Source: Meiothermus luteus (GTDB lineage Bacteria > Deinococcota > Deinococci > Deinococcales > Thermaceae). From it: 64,000 nucleotides of DNA. Below are positions 8,382 to 17,190 of the stretch, piece after piece (the stretch's first letter is position 1; every line of letters starts with the position of its first letter). The notes under the pieces are model-generated. The model was not told where the DNA came from and searched no databases. It saw nothing but the letters and a program-made list of their open reading frames with translations. The translations under genes were made by a program, and so were the position numbers. The stretch lies in contig NZ_QWKZ01000001.1 of assembly GCF_003574085.1 (NCBI RefSeq), positions 30,984 to 94,983 of the forward strand. Reading direction: 5' to 3'.

Positions 8382-11300
8382 AGCCCGCGGCCCTGCACGT
8401 ACACTCCTACTTTTCCGAGGGGGGTGGGGTGAGCAGCCCAGCCCGGCTAGCCCGACAGGCCGCCGAACTCGGATACGGGGCGCTGGCCCTGACCGACTGG
8501 CTTTCGCTGGCGAGCGTGGTGGAGCTGCACCAGGCCTGCCACAGCCTGGGCCTGCAGGCCCTCACCGGGGCCACCGTGCCGCTCCGGGTACATTCGCAGA
8601 TCTATCCGGTGGTGCTGCTGGCGGCCTCGCGGCGGGGCTACGGCCACCTCGGCGAACTCATTACCCGAGCCCGGCAGCGGGACACCCCGTGTGTTGAACT
8701 CGAGGAACTGCTCGCCCACGCCGAGGACCTGCACCTGCTCAGCGGGGGTCGGGCCGGGCCGGTCAGCCGTCTGCTGGCTGCACGCAAATCGGAGGTTCTG
8801 CACCGCCTGCTTTCCACCCTGCGCTCGGCGTTCCCAGACCGGCTATGGGTTCAGCTTTTCCACGAGTTCTACCCCGAGGACGACCGGCGGGTGCGGGCCT
8901 TGTGGGCCTTCGCCCGTGAATGCTCCTTACCGGTGGTCGCGGCCCCCGAGGTGCGCTACGCGGTCCAGTCCCTCTACCCGCTGCACGAAGCCCTCACCGC
9001 AGCCCGTCTGGGCATCAGCGTCCACACCCCGCACCCCCAGGCAGTCAGAAACGATGCCCAGTACCTGCCCTCCCTGGCCGAGCTGCGCGACCGCTTTCCC
9101 TTTCCCGAGGCCCTGGCCAACACCGCCCGGCTGGCCCAGGCCTGTGCCTTCGAACTGCTGCCCGAGCGCCTGGAGACCGCAGTGCCCCTGCTACCGCCCG
9201 GGCTCTCGGCCCCGGCCTACCTGCGTCAGCGGTGCTATACCGGCCTGGAGCGGCTATATCCCTCGAGCACGCGGGAGGCTGCGAGGGCCCGACTGGAGTA
9301 CGAGCTGGGAGTGGTGGAGGAGATGGAGATGGCGGGGTTTTTCCTCCTCGAGGCCGAGATCATGGATTACTGCCGCTCCCACGGCATCCTGGCGGCTGGT
9401 CGGGGCAGCGCCGCGGGCAGCCTGGTCTGCTACACCCTGGGCATCTCCCAGGTAGACCCCCTCCAGCACAACCTCCTTTTCGAGCGCTTCCTGCACGCCG
9501 GGCGGCGCTCCACCCCCGACGTGGACATTGACCTGGCCTCTCACCGCCGTGACGAGGTGCTGGCCTGGGTCGAGCAGCGCTTCGCTGGGGGGGAGCGCCG
9601 CGAGGCCATGACCGCCAACTACATCACCTACCGGTTGCCCTCTGCCTTGCAGGATCTGGGCCGGGCCCTGGATCTGCCCATGCACCAGCGCACCCTGCTC
9701 AGCAAACTGCTGGGCCGCGACCACCGCCACCGGCGGCCCCACCAGGCCCGTCGGGCCCAGGCCATCTTCGACGAGGTTCTGGGAAACAGCCCGCTGAAGG
9801 AGGTGCTGCTTTGGCTTTTAGAGCAGATCGAGCCGGGCCACGTGCGCCACCTGGCCCCCCATAGCGGCGGGGTGGTGCTCTCTGCCCATCCCCTGACCTA
9901 TTACTCCCCACTGCAACGAAGCAGCGGGGGGATTTTGCACCTGCAACTCGATAAGGAAGGGGTCGAGCAGATGGGCCTGATCAAATGCGACCTGCTGGGT
10001 CTGCGGATGCTGGGCGTGCTGGAACGGGCCCGGGAGGAGGTATATCGCACCGAGGGGGTATGGCTTGATCTGGGTCGTCTGCCCGACGAGGCAGCAGTCT
10101 GGGATGCGCTGGAAGCGGGCGATACGCTGATGCTCTTTCAGCTCGAGAGCCCGGCCCAGATGCAGACTTCCCTGCGGGTAAAGCCCCGCAGCCGGGCCGA
10201 GCTGGCCCACCAGATTGCCCTCATCCGCCCCGGCCCCATCCAGTTGGGCACCGTGCATCCCTACCTGCGGCGGGCCCAGGGCCTCGAGGCCGAGACGGTG
10301 GTGCACCCGGCCTTAGCCCCCATCCTGGGGCCGACCCGGGGGGTTCTGCTGTACCAGGATCAGCAGCTTCGCATCCTGCACGACTGCGCTGGCTATAGCT
10401 GGCCCGAGGCCGAGCGACTGCGCAAGAAAATCGCCCGCGCCGAGGGGGAAGAAGAGCTTGAAGAAGAGGCTACCCGATTTGTTCAGGCCGTTGAGCGTAC
10501 CCTGGGCGCTACCCGCGAACAGGCCCAGGCCATCTGGCAGATGGTGGCCGACTTCCGCGGCTACGGCTTTTGCGCCTCTCACGCCCACGCCTTTGCCCAG
10601 CACGCCTACGCCAGCGCCTGGTTGCGGCTGCATTTCCCGGCGGAATACTGGGCCGCCTTCATGACCGAGCGGCCCGGCTTCTGGCCTGCCGATACCCTGC
10701 GCCAGATGGCCCACAAGCTGGGGGTGGTGGTGCTGCCCCTGGACATCAACCAGAGCGGCAGGCACTATCGCTGTGAGAAGACCCCCCAGGGTAAAGGGGT
10801 GCGCCTCCCCCTCACTGCCGTCCACGGCCTGTCGGAAACCCTGGCGGAAGCGATTCTGTTGGAGCGGCTGGAGCGCCCCTTCGCCTCCCTCGAGGACTTC
10901 TATGCCCGGGTGGCCCTGGCGCGCGACGTGTTTATGAACCTGATACGGGCCGGGGCCTTCGAGGCCCTGCTGGATCGGCGCTCTGCGCTGTACCAGGCCC
11001 AGGTTCTGTTGCAGACCCACCCAGGAGGGGCACGGCCCTTGCTGGAAGCTCCCCTGCCCCCCACCCCAGCCCTGCCCCCCCTGGAACTCCCCGAGCGCAT
11101 GGCCTGGGACTACCAGACCAAGGGTTTCTCCGAACTGGCCCTGCACCCGCTGGATCTGATGCGCTCGAGGCTGCTCGAGCTGGGCTGCAAGCCCCTGGTT
11201 TCGCTGCAACGCCTGGAAGGAGCCCAGGTGCGCACCGCTGGCCTCTTCAAGTTCTTGCAAAAACCTGAGTCGGCTCGAGGTTTTGCTTTCGTGGTTGTGG

Positions 11301-11524
11301 AGGACGGGACACAACTGGCCCAGCTCATCGTGACTCCCCAGCTCTGGGAGCGCTGCGGTCGAACGGTGCAAACCGCACAGGTGCTGGTGGTGGAGGGAGT
11401 GGTAGAGCGGGCCGGTACTTTGCTGGCCCTCAAGGTAGAGCGGCTCTGGGGCCTTCCCCTGGAGACTACCCCCGCCCCTATCCAGCAAGCCGCGCCCCTG
11501 CCTACACTGGAAGTAGGCTCCTGA
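8354..11524 (+). CDS. dnaE2: Error-prone DNA polymerase III alpha, ImuC/DnaE2
   Basis: C-family polymerase of the SOS mutasome, carrying out translesion synthesis with ImuB. The N-terminal PHP domain starts with HVH (15-17). The palm carries PDVDID at about 388-393, and the alpha-subunit signatures GRGSAAGSLVCY (about 350-361) and FRGYGFCASHAHAFA are present. A C-terminal OB fold lies within the last ~110 residues. At 1056 aa it is shorter than replicative DnaE1, as DnaE2 usually is. I chose the ATG just upstream of the PHP domain rather than an earlier in-frame start, because it leaves a sensible N-terminus directly before the HVH motif. Confidence 0.9.
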   Translation: MGAHADSRLKPAALHVHSYFSEGGGVSSPARLARQAAELGYGALALTDWLSLASVVELHQACHSLGLQALTGATVPLRVHSQIYPVVLLAASRRGYGHLGELITRARQRDTPCVELEELLAHAEDLHLLSGGRAGPVSRLLAARKSEVLHRLLSTLRSAFPDRLWVQLFHEFYPEDDRRVRALWAFARECSLPVVAAPEVRYAVQSLYPLHEALTAARLGISVHTPHPQAVRNDAQYLPSLAELRDRFPFPEALANTARLAQACAFELLPERLETAVPLLPPGLSAPAYLRQRCYTGLERLYPSSTREAARARLEYELGVVEEMEMAGFFLLEAEIMDYCRSHGILAAGRGSAAGSLVCYTLGISQVDPLQHNLLFERFLHAGRRSTPDVDIDLASHRRDEVLAWVEQRFAGGERREAMTANYITYRLPSALQDLGRALDLPMHQRTLLSKLLGRDHRHRRPHQARRAQAIFDEVLGNSPLKEVLLWLLEQIEPGHVRHLAPHSGGVVLSAHPLTYYSPLQRSSGGILHLQLDKEGVEQMGLIKCDLLGLRMLGVLERAREEVYRTEGVWLDLGRLPDEAAVWDALEAGDTLMLFQLESPAQMQTSLRVKPRSRAELAHQIALIRPGPIQLGTVHPYLRRAQGLEAETVVHPALAPILGPTRGVLLYQDQQLRILHDCAGYSWPEAERLRKKIARAEGEEELEEEATRFVQAVERTLGATREQAQAIWQMVADFRGYGFCASHAHAFAQHAYASAWLRLHFPAEYWAAFMTERPGFWPADTLRQMAHKLGVVVLPLDINQSGRHYRCEKTPQGKGVRLPLTAVHGLSETLAEAILLERLERPFASLEDFYARVALARDVFMNLIRAGAFEALLDRRSALYQAQVLLQTHPGGARPLLEAPLPPTPALPPLELPERMAWDYQTKGFSELALHPLDLMRSRLLELGCKPLVSLQRLEGAQVRTAGLFKFLQKPESARGFAFVVVEDGTQLAQLIVTPQLWERCGRTVQTAQVLVVEGVVERAGTLLALKVERLWGLPLETTPAPIQQAAPLPTLEVGS

Positions 11525-11542
11525 GCACGGCAGGTATCCTGT

Positions 11543-12130
11543 ATGAGCAAACCCTCCCTTCCTGCTACCTGGCGCTACGTTGAGCGCATCTCCCAGCCGG
11601 TGAGCCGGTCGCGTAACCCCTTCTGGCGCACGCTAGGCCCCCACGTCTATTGCCCTATTTGCGAAGAGCGTCTGCGAGCCGAATATGAACGTTTGGTAGA
11701 AACGCGAGGTGTCTACATTGACTACCTAACCCCGCTCGTACCAATGCGTCGGGCACCTGTAGAAGCACCGCCCCACTCGGATGAGCATGTGGAGGTGTGG
11801 ATCGGGGCCTGCTCGTCCTGTGGCCAGGTTGTCTGGTCAGACTGTCCTCCCCTGACCCGAGCCGAGATCGCCGCAGCACGCGAGGAGGAGAGACAGGCAC
11901 AGCTAGCGCGCCGTGAGGCGGATCGCCTCGAGCGTGCGGAGCAGCGCGCGGCACGCGCACGGGCCAAGGTCTGCAAACGTGAAGGCCACCGGCTGGGTTC
12001 ACCTGTAATTCTCAGCTTTGCGGTTATGGGCGTTGAGCATGGCCCCGTGCGAGCCTGTGAGCGCTGCGGTCAAATGGTTGCTGCTTCCGAGTTGAGGGCT
12101 ATCGATGTGCTGCTGGAGGAGCACGAGTAG
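11543..12130 (+). CDS. Zinc-ribbon-like protein, unknown
   Basis: 195-residue protein with three Cys pairs: CPIC (about 32-35), CSSCG (about 90-94) and CERCG near the C-terminus (about 171-175). A highly charged, Ala/Arg/Glu-rich helix lies between the second and third. The first two pairs could form one zinc ribbon. I do not recognise the family. It follows imuC by 18 nt in the same direction and could be co-transcribed with the SOS genes, but no sequence feature ties it to repair. Confidence 0.65.
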   Translation: MSKPSLPATWRYVERISQPVSRSRNPFWRTLGPHVYCPICEERLRAEYERLVETRGVYIDYLTPLVPMRRAPVEAPPHSDEHVEVWIGACSSCGQVVWSDCPPLTRAEIAAAREEERQAQLARREADRLERAEQRAARARAKVCKREGHRLGSPVILSFAVMGVEHGPVRACERCGQMVAASELRAIDVLLEEHE

Positions 12131-12258
12131 TGTGGTACACTTGGCGCATAAACAACCGCGGTGGGCTTGGGTTCCCAATACCGCACGCGACTCCCTTGCG
12201 TCCAAGCGCAGAGGGATCCCTCTTTAAGCGAATCACTGCATCACCAGGGGAGCCCTCG

Positions 12259-12271
12259 AGTTCTTAGAACT
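12259..12271 (+). promoter_or_regulatory. Palindrome upstream of the YedK-type gene
   Basis: A perfect 13-bp palindrome AGTTCT-T-AGAACT lies 19 nt before the start codon. It shares the TTCT..AGAA core with the lexA-upstream palindrome, which makes a common LexA operator plausible but unproven. Confidence 0.35.
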
Positions 12272-12290
12272 GCATGTTGGGGGGTTAAGT

Positions 12291-12875
12291 ATGTGCGGCA
12301 GGCTGGTCAACACGCTCACGCGGGATGACTACCGCACCTATTTCGACCTCGAGGCCCCCGATTTCGAGTCCACCTACAACGCAGCCCCCACCCACCAACT
12401 GCCGGTGGTGCGTATGCGGCAGGCGCAGCGCGAACTGGTTCTGATGCGCTGGGGATTTCCCGGTCGGGAGGCTGCGGTGCTGTTCAATGCACGCAGTGAA
12501 ACGGTGGCGCAGAAGCCCAGCTTCCGGGCCGCCTGGCGCTCTCGGCGGGCTCTTCTGCCGGTGAGCGGCTGGTACGAGTGGAAGGACAAACAGCCCTATT
12601 TCATCCGCCGCTCGGATGGCCGACCTGTTGTACTGGCGGCACTATGGGAAGGGGAGGCCTTCACGGTACTGACCTGTGCAGCGGGGGAGGATCTGGCCTG
12701 GCTTCACCACCGGGTGCCGGTGGTACTCGAGCGCAAAAACTGGGATGCCTGGCTGGCTGGTGCACCAGCCGAAGCCTGGATGCGTCCCTTCCCACCTGGC
12801 CCACTGGTAGCGCAAAAGGCCAGCTTACGGGTGGGTAATGTGCGAAACAACGACCCATCCTTGCTTATGGGTTGA
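12291..12875 (+). CDS. yedK: SOS response-associated peptidase (YedK/HMCES)
   Basis: SRAP protein that forms a thiazolidine cross-link with abasic sites in single-stranded DNA, shielding them during replication. Cys2 (exposed after Met removal), Asn66 in NARSE, Glu96 in WYEW and His140 in HHRVPV match the known active-site set. At 194 aa it is compact for the family. It belongs functionally with the lexA-imuB-imuC genes upstream, and the palindrome before it hints at shared SOS regulation. Confidence 0.9.
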   Translation: MCGRLVNTLTRDDYRTYFDLEAPDFESTYNAAPTHQLPVVRMRQAQRELVLMRWGFPGREAAVLFNARSETVAQKPSFRAAWRSRRALLPVSGWYEWKDKQPYFIRRSDGRPVVLAALWEGEAFTVLTCAAGEDLAWLHHRVPVVLERKNWDAWLAGAPAEAWMRPFPPGPLVAQKASLRVGNVRNNDPSLLMG

Positions 12876-12996
12876 GTTCAGCGCCGGCTAAAGTGTATAT
12901 CTCTGGACACATTAGGGAGAAACTCGAGAGATCCTCGGAAACAATGGCACACTCCCCATCGAGAAAAAGACCTTTTCTGGCGCTAAAATATGCTTG

Positions 12997-13674
12997 ATGA
13001 CTGGCTACACCGGCTTTGCCTCCACTGATGGCTTCACCCTGTATTTCGACAACGGGCTGGTCTGCACGGTCTCGGAGCGAGGCGTGCAGATAAGGGAGCG
13101 GAAGCGGGGCCTCCACCCCCTTTTGATCTTGGTGCTCAGCATTTCCCTGGCGGGCGGGCTGGCGACCCCCTTGCAGGGGGTTCTGCCCAGGATGTGGACG
13201 CTCAGCCCAGGCCTCTTGGTCGGGGTGGTAATTCTCCTGGCCCTGCTCTTGCTGTGGACACCCCCCGGGAGTCGGCTCCGCCGCTGGCACGGGGCTGAGC
13301 ACCAGACCGCAAACGCCCTGGAACAGATGTTGAGCAACCCAGAGATCAGCCCCGAGGAGGCTTTTGACCGCTCCTCGTGGCTGCACCCCTACTGCGGGAC
13401 GACGGCAACCGGGATGGCCCTGCCCCTGCTGCCCCTGGCCTTCCTCTGGCCCCCCCTGGCCTTCGTGGTCATAGCCCTGGTCGCCTACCTGCACACCCAG
13501 CTTCCACCCGACCACGCCCTGCGCGCCCCGGGGCTGCTGTTCCAGCGGCTGCTGGCCGCCCCTGTGGGGGTGCGTGAGCGGGCGGCCTCACTCGAGGCCC
13601 TCCGGGCGCTGAAGGAGCGGGGCCTCCTGGCCACACAGGGGCACCCGGCAATGGCGGAGGATGAGAGCCGCTGA
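12997..13674 (+). CDS. DUF1385-like membrane protein
   Basis: 225-residue protein with an N-terminal soluble segment, two hydrophobic helices at about 42-90 and another hydrophobic block at about 140-170. Between them are WHGAEHQTANALE (about 98-110) and LHPYCGTTATG (about 129-139), which match the GAEHKT and HPRCGT signatures of DUF1385 (metal-dependent-protein-like, function unknown). TAAAAT lies 7 nt before the ATG, suggesting a leaderless start; a TTG one codon earlier is possible. The Gln, Tyr and Thr changes in the signatures suggest a divergent member. Confidence 0.6.
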   Translation: MTGYTGFASTDGFTLYFDNGLVCTVSERGVQIRERKRGLHPLLILVLSISLAGGLATPLQGVLPRMWTLSPGLLVGVVILLALLLLWTPPGSRLRRWHGAEHQTANALEQMLSNPEISPEEAFDRSSWLHPYCGTTATGMALPLLPLAFLWPPLAFVVIALVAYLHTQLPPDHALRAPGLLFQRLLAAPVGVRERAASLEALRALKERGLLATQGHPAMAEDESR

Positions 13675-13730
13675 TCGCACAGGCAGAAGGGGCGCTGTAA
13701 TCGGCGATATAACCTACAGAGGAGAGAATC

Positions 13731-13997
13731 TTGCGCAAGCTCTACATTCCCAGACTGACCATCCAGTTGGAGGGTAAAGCAGACAAGGAGAGGTTGCAGG
13801 AGAGCGAGGAGCTGTACGAGGAGTACGCCCGGGAGGCCGGGTATCAGATCGTCTGGTGTACCACCAGTGAGGCCGTGACCATTACCCTTTTCGAGGCTCG
13901 AGAGGGGGAGGGCTACGAGTTGGCCCAGCAGGCCTTTATGGATGGGCTGGCCCGCTACATGGAGGCCCGGGGAATCCCCCCAGTCCGGTTGCGCTAG
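13731..13997 (+). CDS. Small hypothetical protein, TTG start
   Basis: 88-residue acidic protein. The TTG start is supported by GGAGAG 5 nt upstream; no ATG is available until late in the frame. It has no signal peptide or membrane segment and no family I recognise. It runs with the next gene (22-nt gap) and may form a two-gene unit. Confidence 0.55.
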   Translation: MRKLYIPRLTIQLEGKADKERLQESEELYEEYAREAGYQIVWCTTSEAVTITLFEAREGEGYELAQQAFMDGLARYMEARGIPPVRLR

Positions 13998-14019
13998 ACC
14001 CCTACCGGAGACGCCCTTT

Positions 14020-14391
14020 ATGGACATCGATAAACAAGATCAGGCCGATCACCTGCAGGCTAAAAAGGCCCTGCGCTTTCGGGACGCCCTCAAGCGGGAG
14101 ACCCTCCAGGCCATCAGCCAGAAGCTCTGGAAATACAAGCCCCACCTGGCAGGGCAGGAGGTGCTGGCGGTGCTCATCCTGATCCCCCCCGACCACCCCG
14201 CCTGGCCCCGGATGGAGCGGGAGATAAAGGAGGAGGCGGCCTTCTGGGAGGTCGACTTTATGGCGCTTTACGCCCGGGCCTTGGAGGAGGCGAAACCTGG
14301 AATCGAGGCCATTTCGGTCTTCTTTTTTCTGGAGACGGGCGACTACAGCATCCTGCACTTTGCTCCTGACGACAAAATGCCGAAAGCCTGA
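14020..14391 (+). CDS. Hypothetical protein
   Basis: 123-residue soluble protein, mixed alpha/beta in appearance. GGAG lies 9 nt before the ATG, whereas the longer in-frame upstream extension overlaps the previous gene and is not needed. No known domain was recognised. It is co-directional with and close to the preceding TTG-start gene. Confidence 0.55.
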   Translation: MDIDKQDQADHLQAKKALRFRDALKRETLQAISQKLWKYKPHLAGQEVLAVLILIPPDHPAWPRMEREIKEEAAFWEVDFMALYARALEEAKPGIEAISVFFFLETGDYSILHFAPDDKMPKA

Positions 14392-14499
14392 GCCGCCTCA
14401 CCCGGCGCCTCCAAAAGGCGTACCGCCCCCACCTTGCGGCTGAAGGTAAAGGTGCGGTGCTGGCCGTGGTAGTGCATGGCAGATGGAACCCGCCCTCAG

Positions 14500-14624
14500 A
14501 TAAGGGAGATTATGCGAAATCTTGCCCCCGGTTGTTACCTTTGACCATTCAGTGTAGGGCAAGAAGCGACCGGAAACCCCTATAACTTCCTCGGAAAAGG
14601 AAGGATTTGTTGGGACTGTTGGGA
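14500..14624 (+). repeat. 125-bp repeat, copy A
   Basis: This stretch aligns without gaps to 21770-21894, with 9 mismatches in 125 bp (about 93% identity). It contains the 13-mer TGCGAAATCTTGC, an 8-bp inverted repeat TCTTGCCC (14520-14527) / GGGCAAGA (14557-14564), a TCCTCGGAAAAGGAAGG purine run and two tandem GTTGGGA boxes at the end. Confidence 0.9.
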
Positions 14625-14894
14625 GTTTTAGGCGACGAGCTGACCCAGGTCACACGCGGGTTATACGGAAAGCGCAAGAACCTGCTGGCCTGGGCCTCCC
14701 TAACCGCTTTGAAGGAAGGGTTGGAGCGGGCAGTGCTGGAAGCCACGAACGAGGAGGCGGGCGACCGGAGGCTATACGCGACGGCCCGCGGCTTTGCCGA
14801 CGAGCTTCTGCTAGAGAGGCCTAGCCGCCCGGAGGAACTGCTCCGGCTGCAGAGGGCGCTGGACAAAGCGATTGCGCGGGCTATGCGCCCCTGA
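14607..14894 (+). CDS. Small hypothetical protein starting inside the GTTGGGA repeat
   Basis: 95-residue helical protein; TTG codons in the GTTGGGA boxes provide the possible starts (Leu-Gly-Leu-Leu-Gly) and AAGGAAGG lies upstream as a ribosome-binding candidate. The body, rich in Leu, Glu and Arg, looks like a genuine small helical protein of unknown function. The equivalent frame in the second repeat copy ends after a dozen codons, so only this copy feeds an open frame. Confidence 0.4.
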   Translation: MLGLLGVLGDELTQVTRGLYGKRKNLLAWASLTALKEGLERAVLEATNEEAGDRRLYATARGFADELLLERPSRPEELLRLQRALDKAIARAMRP

Positions 14895-14912
14895 AGCGCT
14901 TTTGGTAATATA

Positions 14913-15783
14913 ACTCAAGTTGCCACCTAGACATTCCGAGCTAGAAAGCAAAAACTAAGGCCACTATGAACTGGACTGTTCTAGTGGCCTTCTGCATTAT
15001 AGACGATCTGCTCAAGACCCTCGGACACAAGGACGACCCCCAGAGCAAGACCCCCGCCAGCGTCGTCCTCACCATCTGGATACTGGCCGCCCTCTTCTTC
15101 TCCGGCAAGCACAAACACGCCCTGGCCTATGCCAAAGAGCAGGGTCTCTTTAGCTTCATCCCCTCCCGCAGCCGCTTCTGCCGCCGACTGCACAGCTTGT
15201 CTGACTGGATACCGTTGCTGTTGCCCCTGTGCAAGACCTTATGGGAGCAACTGTCCTCGGTGGAGCACTACGTTCTGGATACCTTCCCCCTGCCAGTCTG
15301 TGAAAACGTCCGCGCACCCCGCTGCCGCCTGGCCCCCGGCCTCACCTACCGGGGTTACATTCCCAGTAAGCGGGCCTACTTCCACGGCCTGAAGCTGCAC
15401 CTGGTCTGCAACAACCACCAGTTCATCACCGAGGTGCTGTGCACCCCGGGGTCTGTTGCCGCTGTGCAGGGGCTGTACCTGTTGCCGCTGGACTTGGCGC
15501 AAGGAAGTGAGCTGTACGTGGATCGAGGGTATACCGACTACCTGGCAGAGGACGACCTGGCGATGGCCGAGGGCATCCGGCTGCGAGCTATTCGCAAGGG
15601 GAACTCCAAGCGCTACCACCAACCCAGTCAGTTCATCGCCTCCTTGGGCAGGAAAATCATCGAGTCGGTGGGTTCCGCCCTGACCGAACTATTCCCCCAG
15701 GGCTTTGTGCTCAAGGTATGGGGCTTCATCTTTGTCCACAACTTCAGGCGGCTGGCCAGCGTTTTGTAGGTAGTAACTTGGGT
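14913..15783 (+). mobile_element. IS982-family insertion sequence
   Basis: The left end ACTCAAGTTGCCACCTA (14913-14929) and the right end (15767-15783) are inverted repeats matching at 14 of 17 positions. The ACYCAAGTT terminus is typical of IS982. About 870 bp separate the ends, slightly short for the family. The transposase stop codon lies inside the right repeat. I see no clear target-site duplication, so one flank may have been rearranged. Confidence 0.8.
14966..15769 (+). CDS. IS982-family transposase
   Basis: DDE transposase of 267 aa. Candidate catalytic residues are Asp in VLDTFPLPVC, Asp in YVDRGYTDY and Glu in KIIESVGSAL, in the order and spacing of IS982 proteins. The frame is intact from ATG to a TAG inside the right terminal repeat, so the element could be active. 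Confidence 0.85.
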   Translation: MNWTVLVAFCIIDDLLKTLGHKDDPQSKTPASVVLTIWILAALFFSGKHKHALAYAKEQGLFSFIPSRSRFCRRLHSLSDWIPLLLPLCKTLWEQLSSVEHYVLDTFPLPVCENVRAPRCRLAPGLTYRGYIPSKRAYFHGLKLHLVCNNHQFITEVLCTPGSVAAVQGLYLLPLDLAQGSELYVDRGYTDYLAEDDLAMAEGIRLRAIRKGNSKRYHQPSQFIASLGRKIIESVGSALTELFPQGFVLKVWGFIFVHNFRRLASVL

Positions 15784-15900
15784 TAGAGCTTAAGCGCATG
15801 GGTTTTGATGAGGTGGACGCCAACATCCCGGAACAGGTGTCTTACCCCCGCGCCTGTTGTCTGGTGTCCATGGAGGGGGCAAGAAGGGGCCGGTTCCCGC

Positions 15901-16104
15901 TCAAAAACCGCTCCCCAGCGGCCTGCGGGCCCCGATGTAGCGCGCGCGGTAGGCCGCGATGGGCTCGACCACCACCCGCCCGGCGCGGTAGCTGGCGTGG
16001 GCCATCAGCCCGTTCCACAGCACCAGCCCCACGTGATCCACGGCCCTCCCCGGCGCGGTGAAGAAGACCAGATCGCCAAGCCGGGAAACACAGCCCGGGC
16101 TCCC
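15901..16104 (-). pseudogene. NlpC/P60 hydrolase, C-terminal fragment
   Basis: The minus-strand frame reads VSRLGDLVFFTAPGR, then DHVGLVLWNGLMAHAS and ends YIGARRPLGSGF-stop. This is the C-terminal half of an NlpC/P60 cell-wall peptidase, including the conserved His region (HVG). The catalytic Cys segment is missing and the frame is closed by a stop just upstream. The fragment lies 118 bp beyond the IS982 right end, so the 5' half was probably lost in a rearrangement associated with the element. Confidence 0.6.
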
Positions 16105-16125
16105 TCAAGCTGGTGGGGATAGGTA

Positions 16126-16674
16126 CTAATCGACCTTGCTCAAAACGTCCAGGTGGTACTTTTTCTCCAGTACCGGGAAACGACTAAGGATCAGCTCGTA
16201 CATCTCGAGGATCCTCTCCTGGTTGCCGCTTCGGTATTTATCCCAGATGGCTCGAGCCAGCAAAGCCTTATAAAAGGGGCTCATATGGGCCAGGGTGGTG
16301 ACCTTCAAGAACAGCGGGGTATAGGTGGTACCCGTAACGCTGAGGTTCGCCATGGCTTCAGCGCGCAGCGTCTCCAGTATGCCCTGCATCACCGCCCAGC
16401 CCTGTGGGGGTGGGCGTAGGGGCGGGCGGTGCAAGGGCTGGGCCAGCACCAGGGTCTTGGCGGTGTTGGCGGACTCGGTAAATCCCAGCTGCTCGATCTG
16501 CCCCTCGATGATTTTGAGTTCCTCCAGTTTCAGTAAAGCAGCCGCCCACATCATGAAGAAGGCCGGTTCGTGGGTCTTCTCGTTGAGGGTCAGGTAGTCT
16601 GCGGTTAGCTGGGCCAGCTTCTTACGTAGAGCGTTGCGCTCCTCTTTCATCTGTCGTTTTTCCTCGAGTGTCAT
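16126..16674 (-). CDS. Hypothetical protein
   Basis: 182-residue mostly helical protein, charged at the N-terminus with a Lys/Arg/Glu heptad-like stretch (about 3-35). The ATG is supported by a strong TTAGGAGGAGAG immediately upstream; the longer in-frame extension runs back across the divergent gene and is not credible. No family recognised. It is divergent from the next gene with only about 31 bp between the starts. Confidence 0.6.
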   Translation of the reverse strand: MTLEEKRQMKEERNALRKKLAQLTADYLTLNEKTHEPAFFMMWAAALLKLEELKIIEGQIEQLGFTESANTAKTLVLAQPLHRPPLRPPPQGWAVMQGILETLRAEAMANLSVTGTTYTPLFLKVTTLAHMSPFYKALLARAIWDKYRSGNQERILEMYELILSRFPVLEKKYHLDVLSKVD

Positions 16675-16705
16675 CTCTCCTCCTAAAGCCAATAATAATA
16701 AGGCT

Positions 16706-16966
16706 ATGTACGGAACCCTCTGGACCCGACTGCCCCAGACCCTGGGACCTCTGCTACCGCTGGACGAGGCGGCCTGGGAGGCCGTGGCCCACCTGCCCCC
16801 GCAAGAGCAGCTGGTGCGGCTGGGCCTGGCCGAGCTGGTGATGGAGGTGCGGGACGCTCGAGGCCGGGTGCTCGGAATCGGGCCGCTCATACTGTCGCTG
16901 GTGCTCCTGGGCCACCTCGAGGAGGAGCGGGCCTACTTCCGCCACCCCGAGGCCCTGAGCGGGTAG
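16706..16966 (+). CDS. Small hypothetical protein
   Basis: 86-residue Leu-rich protein with an acidic C-terminal half. It is divergent from the preceding gene across a short AATAATAATAAGG segment. Family unknown. The overlapping opposite-strand frame is Ser/Arg-rich and looks like a shadow. Confidence 0.4.
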   Translation: MYGTLWTRLPQTLGPLLPLDEAAWEAVAHLPPQEQLVRLGLAELVMEVRDARGRVLGIGPLILSLVLLGHLEEERAYFRHPEALSG

Positions 16967-16977
16967 AGCCGCCATCC

Positions 16978-17184
16978 GTGAGCGGAGGGTTGGTGCTGGC
17001 CTGGGCGGCGCTGGTGGGCCCGCTGGCCGTATGGGTGTACGCCTGGTGCTGGGGAACCTGTTTCGGGGGCATGGCGACTTTCGCGGCAGATGCCGCGCCT
17101 CAGCGTGGTTCTGCGCCTCGGTGGGGCAGCATCATGCCTGTGTGGGGCCTGCCTCAGCCGGGGTATTGGAATTTGGTACACTGA
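16978..17184 (+). CDS. Possible small membrane protein (weak)
   Basis: GTG-start frame of 68 codons with one hydrophobic segment near the N-terminus (about residues 4-28, Trp-rich). It lies between two better-supported genes and ends 6 nt before the OLD gene. There is no clear ribosome-binding site, so this is a low-confidence call. Confidence 0.2.
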   Translation: MSGGLVLAWAALVGPLAVWVYAWCWGTCFGGMATFAADAAPQRGSAPRWGSIMPVWGLPQPGYWNLVH

Positions 17185-17190
17185 CGGCAT

